Assembly: GCA_020636045.1 (NCBI GenBank)
Contig: JACJYP010000001.1
Location: forward strand, 778,568 to 842,567
Source of the DNA: Lewinellaceae bacterium
GTDB taxonomy: Bacteria > Bacteroidota > Bacteroidia > Chitinophagales > Saprospiraceae
Length of the DNA: 64,000 nt
Direction of reading: 5' to 3'
The notes beneath the pieces are model-generated. The model was not told the DNA's origin. It made no database searches and saw only the letters and a program-made list of their open reading frames with translations. This document shows, in pieces, positions 25,439-34,490 of this stretch. The position numbers and the translations under genes were made by a program. Each line of letters opens with the position of its first letter. Within the stretch, counting starts at the first letter, position 1.

Positions 25439-25468
25439 GGGGTAACAGCTTCGCCGCGCGCCGGATAT
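25439..25468 (+). promoter_or_regulatory. ECF promoter-like motif GGGGTAACA-N16-GATAT (copy 2)
   Basis: GGGGTAACA at 25439-25447 and GATAT at 25464-25468, sixteen bases apart, 38 bases before the ATG at 25507. Confidence 0.72.
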
Positions 25469-25506
25469 CTACATAAAGAATTGACACCTTTTAAATACTG
25501 AACACT

Positions 25507-28491
25507 ATGAGAACCATTATTTTCACAATGCTCGTATGTCTTCTGAACGCCGGACTTACTTCTGCACAGGTTTTGCAGAAAGGCCAGGCCGTCTTCAGTT
25601 TCAACTGGCAGAACAGGGTGGCCGAAGTGATAGACGTGCGGAACAACAGCCTCGCCTGTACCGGCACCAACTGGGCGGCGCCCGCCTGTTCCAATACCGC
25701 CGCTATCACGCAGCCGTCCAACTGGTCGCTCTCCCGCATGGGCGCCATTTTCGGCATCGCCATCGACGACAAGGGGGATGTATTTTTCGCCTCTTCGCCC
25801 ATCCTCGGCCCTGCCATAGTGAGCGATACGGGTATCATCTTCCGCGCCGACGGCGCCAACCTGAACACCGTTTCCGATTTTATCCTCAACACCAATACCT
25901 ACGGTCCCGTCATCAAAACCAACACCATCCCCAACAACAAAAACGGGTTTGGCAACATCGCTTATGACCGCTGGTATCAGCAACTTTTCGCCACCAACCT
26001 GCTCGATGGAAAGATATACCGCATCAGCGGAGTGGGCAGCGCAAGCGGCACGGTGGAGAGCGTCTTCACGCCGCCGTTCAACACTTTCAACGGCGATATA
26101 AACAGCCCCGTAAAACCCGGCGAGCGCTGCTGGGGCATCGGCGTCAACCTCGACAACGACGGCGTGGTGCGCGTGTATTTTGCACGTGAAATGCCCTACC
26201 CTTCCCTGGGCGAAGTATGGTCGGTGGCACTCGACGGCGCCGGCGAATTCATCGCTTCCTCGGCGATCCTGGAATTTCAGGGGCCCAATGCGACGAAGAT
26301 CACCGACCTGGCATTTGCTCCCGGCGACCGCATGCTGATTGCCGAACGGGAAGGGCCGCACAGTTCGGAAGTGTGGCAATACCACGGCACCCACCTGGCC
26401 TGGGCCCCCGAAAACCAGCACGTGACCGTCGGAAGCGGAAGCGGAAGGAACTGTGCGGGCGGAGTGGATTACGGCTACCGCCAGTCACCAAACGACATCA
26501 TGTCACTGGGCGATTGTTCCCGCCTGATCTGGGCCAGCAGCAACGCCATCCGCCTCGACGTCCTGGCCGTCTACGGTATTTGCGCGGTCCCCTCCGACCC
26601 CTATACGGGTACGTACCTGCAAAACGCGATCATGGTGGATATGGACGGCGACACCATCAACCAGTCGAAAGGTGTGATGGGCGATGTGGAAATCTTTCGC
26701 GACGACTGCGGCCGCATCGATATTTGCGACTACCTGGATGTATCGGCTGAAAAAACCGACGATCCGAACGCCGGAGAATGTTGCTGGAAATTCAGCCTGA
26801 CCAACGAATACCTCGACGACTACTTTACCGGCGTCCAGTTTTGCGGACTCGACGGCGTGCAGCTCAGTTATTCCGGCGTGATCCCGACCTGGGATGTGGT
26901 GCAACACGTGCCCACCAGCGTTACCGTCACTCCACACAACGGCAACATTCCGATCGATCATTTTCCCGATCTGTTGCAACTGTGCCTGAGCGGATACAGC
27001 AGCAGCCCGCAACGGGTCGTGGTCAAATGGCTCGGTCCCGATCCGCATCAGTCGGTCGTGTGTATGGACACGCTGGAATTCGACTGCGGCGGCAACGCCA
27101 ACCCGCGCTGCGTACGCGCGGTGGAAGACTCGCTCGTCTGCAAAAACGGCCAGTACACGTACACCTTCAAGATCAAGAACAACGCGCCGTTCAACGTGCA
27201 GTCATTTGTCATTACACCGCTCGACCCCAATATCCAGGTGACGCCGGGGTTGGTCAACCTGACACCTCCCGGCATCGCGCCCAACACAACCTCGGGTTAT
27301 TTCAGCGTCACGCTGACGGGTAGCGGGCTCATCCCTGGCCAGCCGTTCTGCTTCTACCTGACCGCGCACGACCAGCCCGTGCTCAACGGCAATTTCCCGC
27401 ATGCCTGCTGCACCGATTCGGTGCTGGTCGACTGCCTGCCTATACCCAAATGCGATCCCTGCGACGGCGTCGCGATCAGCGCGGCACCGGTCGGTTCGCC
27501 CGATCCGGCCGGCGGATGCTGCCGCTCGCTGTCGATCACCAACAACTACCTGCCGGGTTATTTTACCGGCGTCCAGGTGAACGGCCTGGGAGGCGTACAG
27601 ATCTCCTACGTATCGGGCTGGGCGATCCAGCCGCCGGTGACGCCGTCGTCGGTGACGTTCATTCCGCCCGGCGGTACGCTCGGCACGGCCACCTACAACG
27701 GCTTCGCCGATATCTGCCTGAACGGCTTTACGACGCCGACGCAACAGTTCGTGGTCAATCTCCTGGGACCGAACGGCGAGGTCATTTGTTCGGATACTTT
27801 CCTCACCGAATGTCCGCCGCCGCCGCCGCCTACCTGCGCCGTTGCAGTAAAAGACAGCCTGTGGTGCGAAGGCGGACAGGTCAAATACACCTTCTCGCTG
27901 ATGAATGCCGTGGCGAACACCTTCGACATTTACTCATTCCAGCTCCTGTTGTCGGACCCCGCAGGTATACAGGTGTCACAGGATTACTTCATCCTGAGCA
28001 CGCCGCTCCCGCCGGGCCTGATGGCGGGTCCCTTCACCATCGACCTTTGGGGCAGCAGCGTGCAGGCCGGAAATCCTTTCTGTTTTGCCATCGCCGCACA
28101 CGACGGCATCTGGGGCGGCGACCCGGACGAATACCCGCGCACCTGTTGCATTGATTCGGTGAATGTGCACTGCCTGCCGATCCCGAATTGCGGCGGCCAG
28201 GACAGTTGTTGCATGCCCTCGGGTATCCAGATGCCTACGGGCCTGTCGCCCAACGGCGACAACCTGAACGATGTGTTCGTCGTGAAAGGCATCGAAAAGT
28301 GCAAGGAGGTATCGCTCACCGTGTACAACCGCTGGGGCAACGTCGTATTCCACCAGGATCAGTACGACAATACCTGGGGCGGCACCAACCAGAGCGGCAA
28401 CGACCTGCCGCAAGGCACCTACTATATCCTCCTGACGCTGCACGACACCGGAAGCACCATGGCCGGCTATGTCGACCTCCGGCGCCTGTGA
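25507..28491 (+). CDS. Large secreted type-B T9SS cargo protein
   Basis: A 994-residue secreted protein. Signal peptide MRTIIFTMLVCLLNAGLTSA. Residues about 25-420 look like a beta-propeller-type region. It is followed by two related repeat units, each beginning with a CD pair and containing YFTGVQ plus a Gly-Val-Gln turn (near residues 415 and 655), and by Cys-rich spacers with CVRAVEDSLVCKNGQYTYTF and CAVAVKDSLWCEGGQVKYTF. The final about 85 residues (MPTGLSPNGDNLNDVF, VYNRWGNVVF, LPQGTYYILLTLHD) are a gliding-motility-associated (CHU_C, type B) C-terminal domain, which directs export by the type IX system. PorP/SprF and OmpA-type genes follow, the usual company of type-B cargo. Function beyond surface or secreted location is unknown. 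Confidence 0.85.
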   Translation: MRTIIFTMLVCLLNAGLTSAQVLQKGQAVFSFNWQNRVAEVIDVRNNSLACTGTNWAAPACSNTAAITQPSNWSLSRMGAIFGIAIDDKGDVFFASSPILGPAIVSDTGIIFRADGANLNTVSDFILNTNTYGPVIKTNTIPNNKNGFGNIAYDRWYQQLFATNLLDGKIYRISGVGSASGTVESVFTPPFNTFNGDINSPVKPGERCWGIGVNLDNDGVVRVYFAREMPYPSLGEVWSVALDGAGEFIASSAILEFQGPNATKITDLAFAPGDRMLIAEREGPHSSEVWQYHGTHLAWAPENQHVTVGSGSGRNCAGGVDYGYRQSPNDIMSLGDCSRLIWASSNAIRLDVLAVYGICAVPSDPYTGTYLQNAIMVDMDGDTINQSKGVMGDVEIFRDDCGRIDICDYLDVSAEKTDDPNAGECCWKFSLTNEYLDDYFTGVQFCGLDGVQLSYSGVIPTWDVVQHVPTSVTVTPHNGNIPIDHFPDLLQLCLSGYSSSPQRVVVKWLGPDPHQSVVCMDTLEFDCGGNANPRCVRAVEDSLVCKNGQYTYTFKIKNNAPFNVQSFVITPLDPNIQVTPGLVNLTPPGIAPNTTSGYFSVTLTGSGLIPGQPFCFYLTAHDQPVLNGNFPHACCTDSVLVDCLPIPKCDPCDGVAISAAPVGSPDPAGGCCRSLSITNNYLPGYFTGVQVNGLGGVQISYVSGWAIQPPVTPSSVTFIPPGGTLGTATYNGFADICLNGFTTPTQQFVVNLLGPNGEVICSDTFLTECPPPPPPTCAVAVKDSLWCEGGQVKYTFSLMNAVANTFDIYSFQLLLSDPAGIQVSQDYFILSTPLPPGLMAGPFTIDLWGSSVQAGNPFCFAIAAHDGIWGGDPDEYPRTCCIDSVNVHCLPIPNCGGQDSCCMPSGIQMPTGLSPNGDNLNDVFVVKGIEKCKEVSLTVYNRWGNVVFHQDQYDNTWGGTNQSGNDLPQGTYYILLTLHDTGSTMAGYVDLRRL

Positions 28492-28518
28492 ACGCAAGAT
28501 ATTAAAACCACCGGGCGA

Positions 28519-28560
28519 CCCGGCGGCGCATTGCGGCTGCCGCCGGGCCCCCGTCCGGGT
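28519..28560 (+). other. Intercistronic GC hairpin
   Basis: A nine-base stem CCCGGCGGC / GCCGCCGGG with an 11-base loop (28519-28547), followed at a distance by a short T-run. It lies between the cargo gene and the PorP/SprF gene and may attenuate transcription or stabilise the upstream transcript. Confidence 0.45.
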
Positions 28561-28589
28561 TTTCTCCACATCAAAAAAACTGAAACATC

Positions 28590-29516
28590 ATGCGCACCCT
28601 GTTTCTCCTCTCCATAGGGCTCCTGACATGCCTGGCGCTGAGCGCCCAGCAGGACGCCATGTTTACCCGCTATATGTTCAACTCCATGTACCTGTTCAAC
28701 AACCCCGCCTATTCCGGCAGCCACGGGTACTGGACCACCAACGCCCTCTATCGCACTCAGTGGGTCCGCTTCGACGGGGCCCCGCAAACCATTTACCTCG
28801 GCGCCGAAGGCACCATTGCCGGCGACCGCGCCGGCCTCGGGTTCTCGCTGTTCCACGACCGGATCGGCCTGGACCGCATCAGCGACTTTTCCGCCAACTA
28901 CGCCTACCATATCCCCACGGGCGACGACGGCACTTTCTCCATCGGCATCAAAGCAGGCGCATTCTTTTACCGCTCGCTGCTTTCGCAGGCGGTGGTATGG
29001 GACCCGCTCGATCCGGTTTATGCCGGCGGCGATCAGAAAGGCATCGTTCCGCGGGCGGGGCTTGGGTTCTATTACTACACGCCGGATTTCTTTGCCGGCA
29101 TTTCGGCGCCGACCCTCGTGGCCATCGACAAACGCAGCGATTTTAACCTGAACCTCGACCGCAGCGGCATCCTGCGCCGCCACTACTACCTGTATTCGGG
29201 TTATGTGTTCCGCCTCGACAACGGCATCGACCTCAAGCCCTCCGTGTTGCTGAAATACCAGCCACAGGCGCCCTTGCAGGCCGACCTGAATATGAATATC
29301 TGGTTCAAGGACCTGTTTTCCTGCGGTTTCTCCTATCGCACCAACGACGCCGTATCGGTGATGGTAGAGATCCCGCTCGGCAAAAAACTGTCGGTCGGCT
29401 ACGCCTTCGACAACACCATTTCCAATCTCCAGCAAGTGAGCGCCGGCACGCACGAGATCATGCTGGGCTACAATTTCACCGACGAGGTGCAGTGGAAAGA
29501 CCCGCGCCGCTTCTAA
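28590..29516 (+). CDS. PorP/SprF family type IX secretion membrane protein
   Basis: A 308-residue outer-membrane beta-barrel of the PorP/SprF family. Signal peptide MRTLFLLSIGLLTCLALSAQ, followed immediately by QQDAMFTRYMFNSMYLFNNPAYSG, whose 'NPAYxG' turn near residue 38 is the hallmark of the family. The rest alternates as in beta-barrels (GFSLFHDRIG, AYHIPTGDDGTFSIGIKAGA, LLKYQPQAPLQADLNMNIWF). Such proteins are thought to hold or deliver type-B cargo at the cell surface, and the adjacent cargo at 25507 is the likely client. The downstream gene begins 11 bases after the stop. Confidence 0.92.
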   Translation: MRTLFLLSIGLLTCLALSAQQDAMFTRYMFNSMYLFNNPAYSGSHGYWTTNALYRTQWVRFDGAPQTIYLGAEGTIAGDRAGLGFSLFHDRIGLDRISDFSANYAYHIPTGDDGTFSIGIKAGAFFYRSLLSQAVVWDPLDPVYAGGDQKGIVPRAGLGFYYYTPDFFAGISAPTLVAIDKRSDFNLNLDRSGILRRHYYLYSGYVFRLDNGIDLKPSVLLKYQPQAPLQADLNMNIWFKDLFSCGFSYRTNDAVSVMVEIPLGKKLSVGYAFDNTISNLQQVSAGTHEIMLGYNFTDEVQWKDPRRF

Positions 29517-29527
29517 ATCCTGCTACT

Positions 29528-31690
29528 ATGAGAACACTGTTTTTTATCATCGCGATCTGTGCGCAGATCCCCTTGCTCACAGCACAACGTGCCCTGGAGA
29601 AGGGCAACAGGGCGTACGATAAACTCGAATACGCCAAAGCCATCGAGTGGTACCTGAAAGCCCTCGAAGACGGCGTCGTGCCCGAAGCCGCCGAACGGCT
29701 GGCGCATTGTTACCGCCTGACCAACCAGTATGCCAAGGCTTTGCGCTGGTATTCGCAAGTGGCGGGCGGCCAGCCTGCCGACCCCGACAGCAAACTGTAT
29801 TACGCCCGGATGTTGCTGATCGCGGGCAAAAAAGATGAAGCCGACCGCTGGGCGCAGGCATTTCTGGCAGACAAACCCGGCGACCGCCGGGGCCTGGCGC
29901 TGCGGGAAGGGGTGCGGCAGATGGAGCAGTTTTACCGGCAGGAAGGTAAATACACGCTGGAAAAAGCGCCTTTCAACGCGCCCGACGCCTCCGATTTTGC
30001 GCCCGCATACTATCCGGGCGGGCTCGTGTTCACTTCCGACCGCGGCACCGGCGACAAGGAAAACCCCTGGACGGGAAGGGCGTTCAGCGGCCTGTTTTTC
30101 GCCAACGGCAGCCGTGCTGTGCCCCTGCGCGGCGAGGTCAACAGCCGGTACCACGACGGCGTAGCCTGTTTTACCGACAATGGGCGCAGCATGTATTTCA
30201 CGCGCAGCAACCGGCACAAGGGCCGCGGCAACGAAGTGCAACTGTCGCTGGAATCCGCCGAACTCGACGGCAACAGCTGGCGGCTGGCGGCCTCGTTCCC
30301 TTATAACTCCAAGGATTTCAGCACGGGCCACCCGGCGATCAGCAAAGACGGCAATACCCTCGTGTTTAGCAGCGACCGCCCCGGCACTGCCGGCCGCATG
30401 GACCTTTTCGTCAGCAGGCGACAGGGCGGCGCCTGGAGTCAGCCGCAAAACCTCGGCAATACCATCAATACGCCGGGCAACGAGGTATTCCCTTTTCTGA
30501 CCGACGAAGGGCATCTGGTATTCGCTTCCGACGGGCATCCCGGTATCGGCGGGCTCGATCTGTACATCGCGCGGTACCGGGACGGCGCCTGGCAGGCCCC
30601 GGAAAACCTGGGCTTTCCGATCAATTCTCCCGGCGACGACTTCAGCCTGGTAGCGCAGGGCGAACTCACGGAAGGATACTTTGCCAGCAACCGCGACAGC
30701 GACGACGGGCTCGACGACATTTATTTCTTCCGGCAATCAAAGCCGGCCAACGAACTCACGGTGCAGGTGGTGGACGAATTCACGCGTATTCCGCTGCCGG
30801 ACGTAGCCGTGACCCTGCGCGACCTGAAAACGGGGGACGTACAGACGGGTCGCACCAATGCGCAGGGGCAGGTCGTATTTCCCATGTACGCGGAACGCAG
30901 CTACGAGGTCTCCGGCGAAAAGAACGGCATCGCCACCACGGTAAAGCAGGAACAGGTGGGCATGTTGTCGCCGGGGGAGGCCCGCTTCGTGGAACTGGAA
31001 CACAACGACCCGCGCTTCACGCTGCGCGGCAAATGCCTGACCAGCAAGGAAAAGACGCCGGTGCCCGGCGTGAAGGTGCGGCTGACCAACCTGCGCACCA
31101 TGAAAGTGGAAATAACGACGTCGGATGCCGAAGGGAATTTCAATTTTCAACTCGAACAAAACAGCGAGTACCAACTGGTCGGGGAAAAAGACGATTATTT
31201 CACTACGGTGGGCCGGACGAGCACCAAAGGCCTCAACCGCAGCAGGACCCTGTACGCCACGCTGTTCCTTTCCATCGACGTGATCCAGCTCGATATCATC
31301 AACCGCTTCGACGACAACGGCACAACGGTGATCAACCAGGACACCTTCCGGGCGATCTACTACTCGTTTGACAAGAGCGATATTTTACCGAAATCGGCCA
31401 AAGAACTCGACAAACTGGTTTCGCTGCTGAAGTGGAATCCGGGCCTCGAGATCGAGTTGCTGTCGCACACCGACTGCCGGGGCGATGACGATTACAACAA
31501 GGAACTCTCTCAAAGAAGGTCCGAGTCCGCCATGCTTTATCTCACGCAACACGGGATCGCCAGAAGGCGCATCATCCCGAAAGGGTACGGCGAAGAGCGC
31601 CTGACCAATGAATGCGACGACGGGGTGTATTGTACGGAAACGCAACATCAGCAAAACCGCCGGACGGAATTTGTGATCGTAAAAAAATAG
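29528..31690 (+). CDS. OmpA-family protein with TPR, PD40 and carboxypeptidase-regulatory-like domains
   Basis: A 720-residue outer-membrane-associated protein. The ATG at 29528 yields signal peptide MRTLFFIIAICAQIPLLTAQ; an earlier ATG overlaps the upstream gene and lacks one. Domains in order: TPR repeats (about residues 20-130), WD40-like PD40 beta-propeller repeats (about 150-410, with VFTSDRGTG, STGHPAISKDGNTLVFSSDR and LVFASDGHPGIGGLDLY), two carboxypeptidase-regulatory-like beta-sandwiches (about 425-590), and a C-terminal OmpA peptidoglycan-binding domain (IYYSFDKSDILP, LSHTDCRG, QQNRRTEFVI). This architecture regularly accompanies PorP/SprF in Bacteroidota and probably anchors the secretion complex to peptidoglycan. 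Confidence 0.9.
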   Translation: MRTLFFIIAICAQIPLLTAQRALEKGNRAYDKLEYAKAIEWYLKALEDGVVPEAAERLAHCYRLTNQYAKALRWYSQVAGGQPADPDSKLYYARMLLIAGKKDEADRWAQAFLADKPGDRRGLALREGVRQMEQFYRQEGKYTLEKAPFNAPDASDFAPAYYPGGLVFTSDRGTGDKENPWTGRAFSGLFFANGSRAVPLRGEVNSRYHDGVACFTDNGRSMYFTRSNRHKGRGNEVQLSLESAELDGNSWRLAASFPYNSKDFSTGHPAISKDGNTLVFSSDRPGTAGRMDLFVSRRQGGAWSQPQNLGNTINTPGNEVFPFLTDEGHLVFASDGHPGIGGLDLYIARYRDGAWQAPENLGFPINSPGDDFSLVAQGELTEGYFASNRDSDDGLDDIYFFRQSKPANELTVQVVDEFTRIPLPDVAVTLRDLKTGDVQTGRTNAQGQVVFPMYAERSYEVSGEKNGIATTVKQEQVGMLSPGEARFVELEHNDPRFTLRGKCLTSKEKTPVPGVKVRLTNLRTMKVEITTSDAEGNFNFQLEQNSEYQLVGEKDDYFTTVGRTSTKGLNRSRTLYATLFLSIDVIQLDIINRFDDNGTTVINQDTFRAIYYSFDKSDILPKSAKELDKLVSLLKWNPGLEIELLSHTDCRGDDDYNKELSQRRSESAMLYLTQHGIARRRIIPKGYGEERLTNECDDGVYCTETQHQQNRRTEFVIVKK

Positions 31691-31697
31691 GGGGCAA

Positions 31698-31727
31698 GGG
31701 GTAACAACTCTTCCGGACCGGGGATAT
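31698..31727 (+). promoter_or_regulatory. ECF promoter-like motif GGGGTAACA-N16-GATAT (copy 3)
   Basis: GGGGTAACA at 31698-31706 and GATAT at 31723-31727, sixteen bases apart, 56 bases before the ATG at 31784. Confidence 0.72.
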
Positions 31728-31783
31728 ACGGTTAAACAAAGCGTTCAAAACGGATGCTTTTTCAAACTAAAACACTCTCTGCC

Positions 31784-32236
31784 ATGTCGAACAAAATGAA
31801 AGTTTTCGCATTTGCACTCCCCATCGCCCTTTTCCTGTTCAGCAGTTTCGATTGCCGGGTGCCCGAGCCGAAAGTTACCAGCGTGACCAAGTCGCAATGT
31901 CGCATGGCCTTCAGCGGAAAAAAGGGGGCCTATAAAAAGCAGGTGTTCCTTAACCTGACCCAGGCCAACGTCACACATTTCTCCGGCCAGCCGATCTACT
32001 ATTATTTTTACAACAACGCCGGTAATGTCGTGGAATCTGCTTCCGCGATTGTGGGTTCCAATCCTCAGGTAGTGACGGTTACGCAACTTGCCGACGGTGT
32101 CACCTACGGTGTGAAGCCCAATACCATCAACTCTGCGCCGTACCAGCCGACGATGGATGCATATTTCACCGGGAATTTTAAATGCAAACTCAAAGCGCAA
32201 CAGGCGGTGAAGGCCAATACGGTCAAGCAAAACTGA
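31784..32236 (+). CDS. Small secreted protein, probable ECF target
   Basis: A 150-residue protein of unknown function. Starting at the ATG at 31784, MSNKMKVFAFALPIALFLFS forms a signal peptide; in-frame ATGs at 31754 and 31796 are alternatives that do not change the mature product. It has few distinguishing features: a Cys soon after the signal (SFDCRVPEP, not a canonical lipobox), an internal Cys and a Cys near the end, and a central beta-rich segment (QPIYYYFYNNAGNVV). It has its own GGGGTAACA-N16-GATAT element upstream and a terminator downstream, so it is probably transcribed alone under the sigma factor at 23623. Confidence 0.62.
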   Translation: MSNKMKVFAFALPIALFLFSSFDCRVPEPKVTSVTKSQCRMAFSGKKGAYKKQVFLNLTQANVTHFSGQPIYYYFYNNAGNVVESASAIVGSNPQVVTVTQLADGVTYGVKPNTINSAPYQPTMDAYFTGNFKCKLKAQQAVKANTVKQN

Positions 32237-32276
32237 GCGCGCATATTTATCTCCCTAAGTCCAAAAAACTTATCTT

Positions 32277-32325
32277 GCGGCACGGTGCGACAATTCTCCT
32301 GCCTGACCGTGCCGCTATTCTTTAT
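32277..32325 (+). terminator. Probable rho-independent terminator
   Basis: A ten-base perfect stem (GCGGCACGGT with ACCGTGCCGC) with a 19-base loop, followed by TATTCTTTAT, 40 bases after the small secreted gene. Confidence 0.6.
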
Positions 32326-32426
32326 CCCCGCTTCCCCTCATCCGTTTTTCCCGTTCCGATTTGTGTCGCATGCGCCGGCAACATGCCATCGGCATATGTC
32401 CCTAGTCGCAAAAAGCGCAGGAGCCA

Positions 32427-32445
32427 TCAACTAGATAAAACAGAT
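32427..32445 (-). repeat. Inverse copy of the 18-base repeat at 25200
   Basis: The minus strand reads ATCTGTTTTATCTAGTTGA, differing from the 25200 copy by one inserted T. It lies directly before the gene at 32454. Confidence 0.4.
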
Positions 32446-32453
32446 CCTCAAAA

Positions 32454-34466
32454 ATGAAAACGGTTTTATTGCTCTTTGTATGCATCTATCTTTCCACGAT
32501 CCTGCAGGCGCAAACCGGAAGTCCGCAAGCATTCGCTGACTTCAGCACCGAGCGGCAAGCCGACGGCGCCATCCGGTTCGTCCCCAACTGTCCGCCCCTG
32601 CCCCCCGCCCCTGCCGGCGCTTCGAAGGCAGCATTTTACACGTACTTCTGGGAATTCGGCGACGGCGATTTCAGTTTTGAAAGCAGCCCGCTGCACCGCT
32701 ACGGCAGCAACGGAACTTATCAGGCTTCCCTGGATGCCACCGCACATTACGACGATAACAAGAAACCCCCGAAAAGAGGGGTCCGCACCATGCTGGCCGA
32801 CGCCGGCGGCACGGCGGCGACCCTTGCGCAGGTGTTCGAACATCCGCGGCAACGCATCGCCCTGAAGACCAACCGAAAACCACGGCCGGAGGAGGAACTG
32901 GTCTGCATCGTCAGTTACCGCAACAACAGCGCCTTCGCCACTGACGGCCGGCTGCACCTGTTTTTCAACGAGAAAAAATTTCCGGCCTCGCATTTTACAT
33001 TTCAGGATGCGCGCACGCATTTCGGCGAAACACCGGATGCCGCCTATTCTGCCCTTGCGCTGCCAAAAACATACGACTGGGCCGCGCTTTTTGAGGGCAT
33101 TGCGACGTCAGGCTGCGCGACAGGGCCCCGTATGCCGGCGCCCCCGTCGCCGCGCACGGAGATCATGCTGGAAAAAGCCCGGAAAGCCTACCGCGAGGAA
33201 AAGGTGTGGCGTTTCACACAATTGCAATCCGGCGAGTCGCGCAACATGTTCGCAACGCTGGGCGGCACGGCGTCCATGCTCAAAGACACGAGCGCTTTCA
33301 TCCACCTGTACGGCCTGTTCGAGCCCTTCGACCCCGCCATCCCGGCGGATGAATTCACCCTCGAGATCGAGATCGTGAGTTCGCACGACCCCAACGCCAT
33401 CGCCGTATCCGACACGCGGGTCAACTACCGGCGGCTGGGCAGCGAGCGGCTCGATTACAAAGTGCAGTTTCAAAACAACGGCGAAGGGCCCGCCCAAAAG
33501 GTGGAACTGACGATCACGGTGCCGGAAGGCCTGAACACGGCGCGCATGCGCCCGCTGTCGTGGTATCCCGAATGCCCGATCTGCCCGAAAGACGCGCCGC
33601 CCGCCGGCAGTTGCCTCGACACCGCCACACGCGCTAACGGGCTGGTATTCACCTTCCGCAACATCTACCTGCCCGGCAGCCGGCAGGAGGGCGTATCGGA
33701 TTACGATTCCACACAGGGCTTCGTGCGCTACCGCCTCGAACCGGGCCGCGACATGCCCAAGCGCGCCTTTCGCAGCCGCGCGAAGATCGTGTTCGACAAA
33801 AATCCGCCGATCTACACCAACTTTTCAAAAACGCGCTTCAAACCCGGCATCTCGCCGGGCCTGAAAGCCGGCTATGCCTTCCGGCCGGATTCCTCCGGCA
33901 GCGGCTACCTGTTCATGGGCGCCAGCCTGTCGCCTTACAAATCCTGGAAAATATACCCGCAGGTGGAACTGCTCACCGGCCTGAAAGGGCGCACGGACCT
34001 GCCGGAAACCACCACCGAAGAACACCTCGGGCAACCCATCCCAGGCGTGGATTTTTACAAAGACACCGTGATCACCACGACCCGCTCGGGCAACCGCGGC
34101 TTTATCTCGGTAGAGATACCCGTATTGCTGCGCAAAAACTTTACGAAGTTCTTCGGCGCCGGCATCGGCGGCAGCGCCATACTGGCATTCCACAGCGGGA
34201 CCGACTACGAAAAGCGGACCATCGACCTCGTACCGTATATCTACGAACCCATGCTGGAGCAATACGTAGCAGGCGACCCGATGCGCCTCGACGAATCCGA
34301 ACAGGAACGCACCTCTTTTTCGGAAACGACCCTGCGCTATTCGGTGTTCGCCGACCTGACATTCGGCGCCGTGCGCGCGGGGCCCAACCTCGGCATCCGC
34401 GCCGGCGGTTTTCTACACGAAGGCTTTCAGCCGTTCGTCCAGATCTCATTTGAAGTGAAATTGTAA
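32454..34466 (+). CDS. Secreted PKD/HDPN-domain protein with C-terminal beta-barrel
   Basis: A 670-residue secreted protein of unknown function. Signal peptide MKTVLLLFVCIYLSTILQAQ. A PKD-like domain lies at about residues 40-100 (YFWEFGDGDFSFE, HRYGSNGTYQASL) and ends in YDDNKKPPKR, a string also found in the next gene. The HDPN-type repeat follows near residue 310 (SSHDPNAIAVSDTRV, then LDYKVQFQNNGEGPAQKVEL), and the last about 210 residues have beta-barrel-like strands (GLKAGYAFRPD, YLFMGASLSPYKSW, GAVRAGPNLGIRAGG). Overall plan and barrel recall the paralogs at 10769 and 12897. It forms a probable operon with 34491 and the CHAT gene at 36361, with gaps of 24 and about 34 bases. Confidence 0.72.
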   Translation: MKTVLLLFVCIYLSTILQAQTGSPQAFADFSTERQADGAIRFVPNCPPLPPAPAGASKAAFYTYFWEFGDGDFSFESSPLHRYGSNGTYQASLDATAHYDDNKKPPKRGVRTMLADAGGTAATLAQVFEHPRQRIALKTNRKPRPEEELVCIVSYRNNSAFATDGRLHLFFNEKKFPASHFTFQDARTHFGETPDAAYSALALPKTYDWAALFEGIATSGCATGPRMPAPPSPRTEIMLEKARKAYREEKVWRFTQLQSGESRNMFATLGGTASMLKDTSAFIHLYGLFEPFDPAIPADEFTLEIEIVSSHDPNAIAVSDTRVNYRRLGSERLDYKVQFQNNGEGPAQKVELTITVPEGLNTARMRPLSWYPECPICPKDAPPAGSCLDTATRANGLVFTFRNIYLPGSRQEGVSDYDSTQGFVRYRLEPGRDMPKRAFRSRAKIVFDKNPPIYTNFSKTRFKPGISPGLKAGYAFRPDSSGSGYLFMGASLSPYKSWKIYPQVELLTGLKGRTDLPETTTEEHLGQPIPGVDFYKDTVITTTRSGNRGFISVEIPVLLRKNFTKFFGAGIGGSAILAFHSGTDYEKRTIDLVPYIYEPMLEQYVAGDPMRLDESEQERTSFSETTLRYSVFADLTFGAVRAGPNLGIRAGGFLHEGFQPFVQISFEVKL

Positions 34467-34490
34467 GATCAAATAAAAAAACCACACCCA

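Larger units (their letters stand above)
25172..25506. other. Intergenic region: terminator, repeat and promoter
   Basis: 335 bases without a gene. In order it contains an 18-base element repeated in inverse orientation at 32427, a rho-independent terminator, a GGCAG-type inverted repeat and the second GGGGTAACA-N16-GATAT element. Confidence 0.6.

Noticed and set aside
28467..30736. Long minus-strand open frames opposite the PorP/SprF and OmpA genes
   Set aside because: These are antisense to genes with strong family signatures and have no plausible start context or domain.
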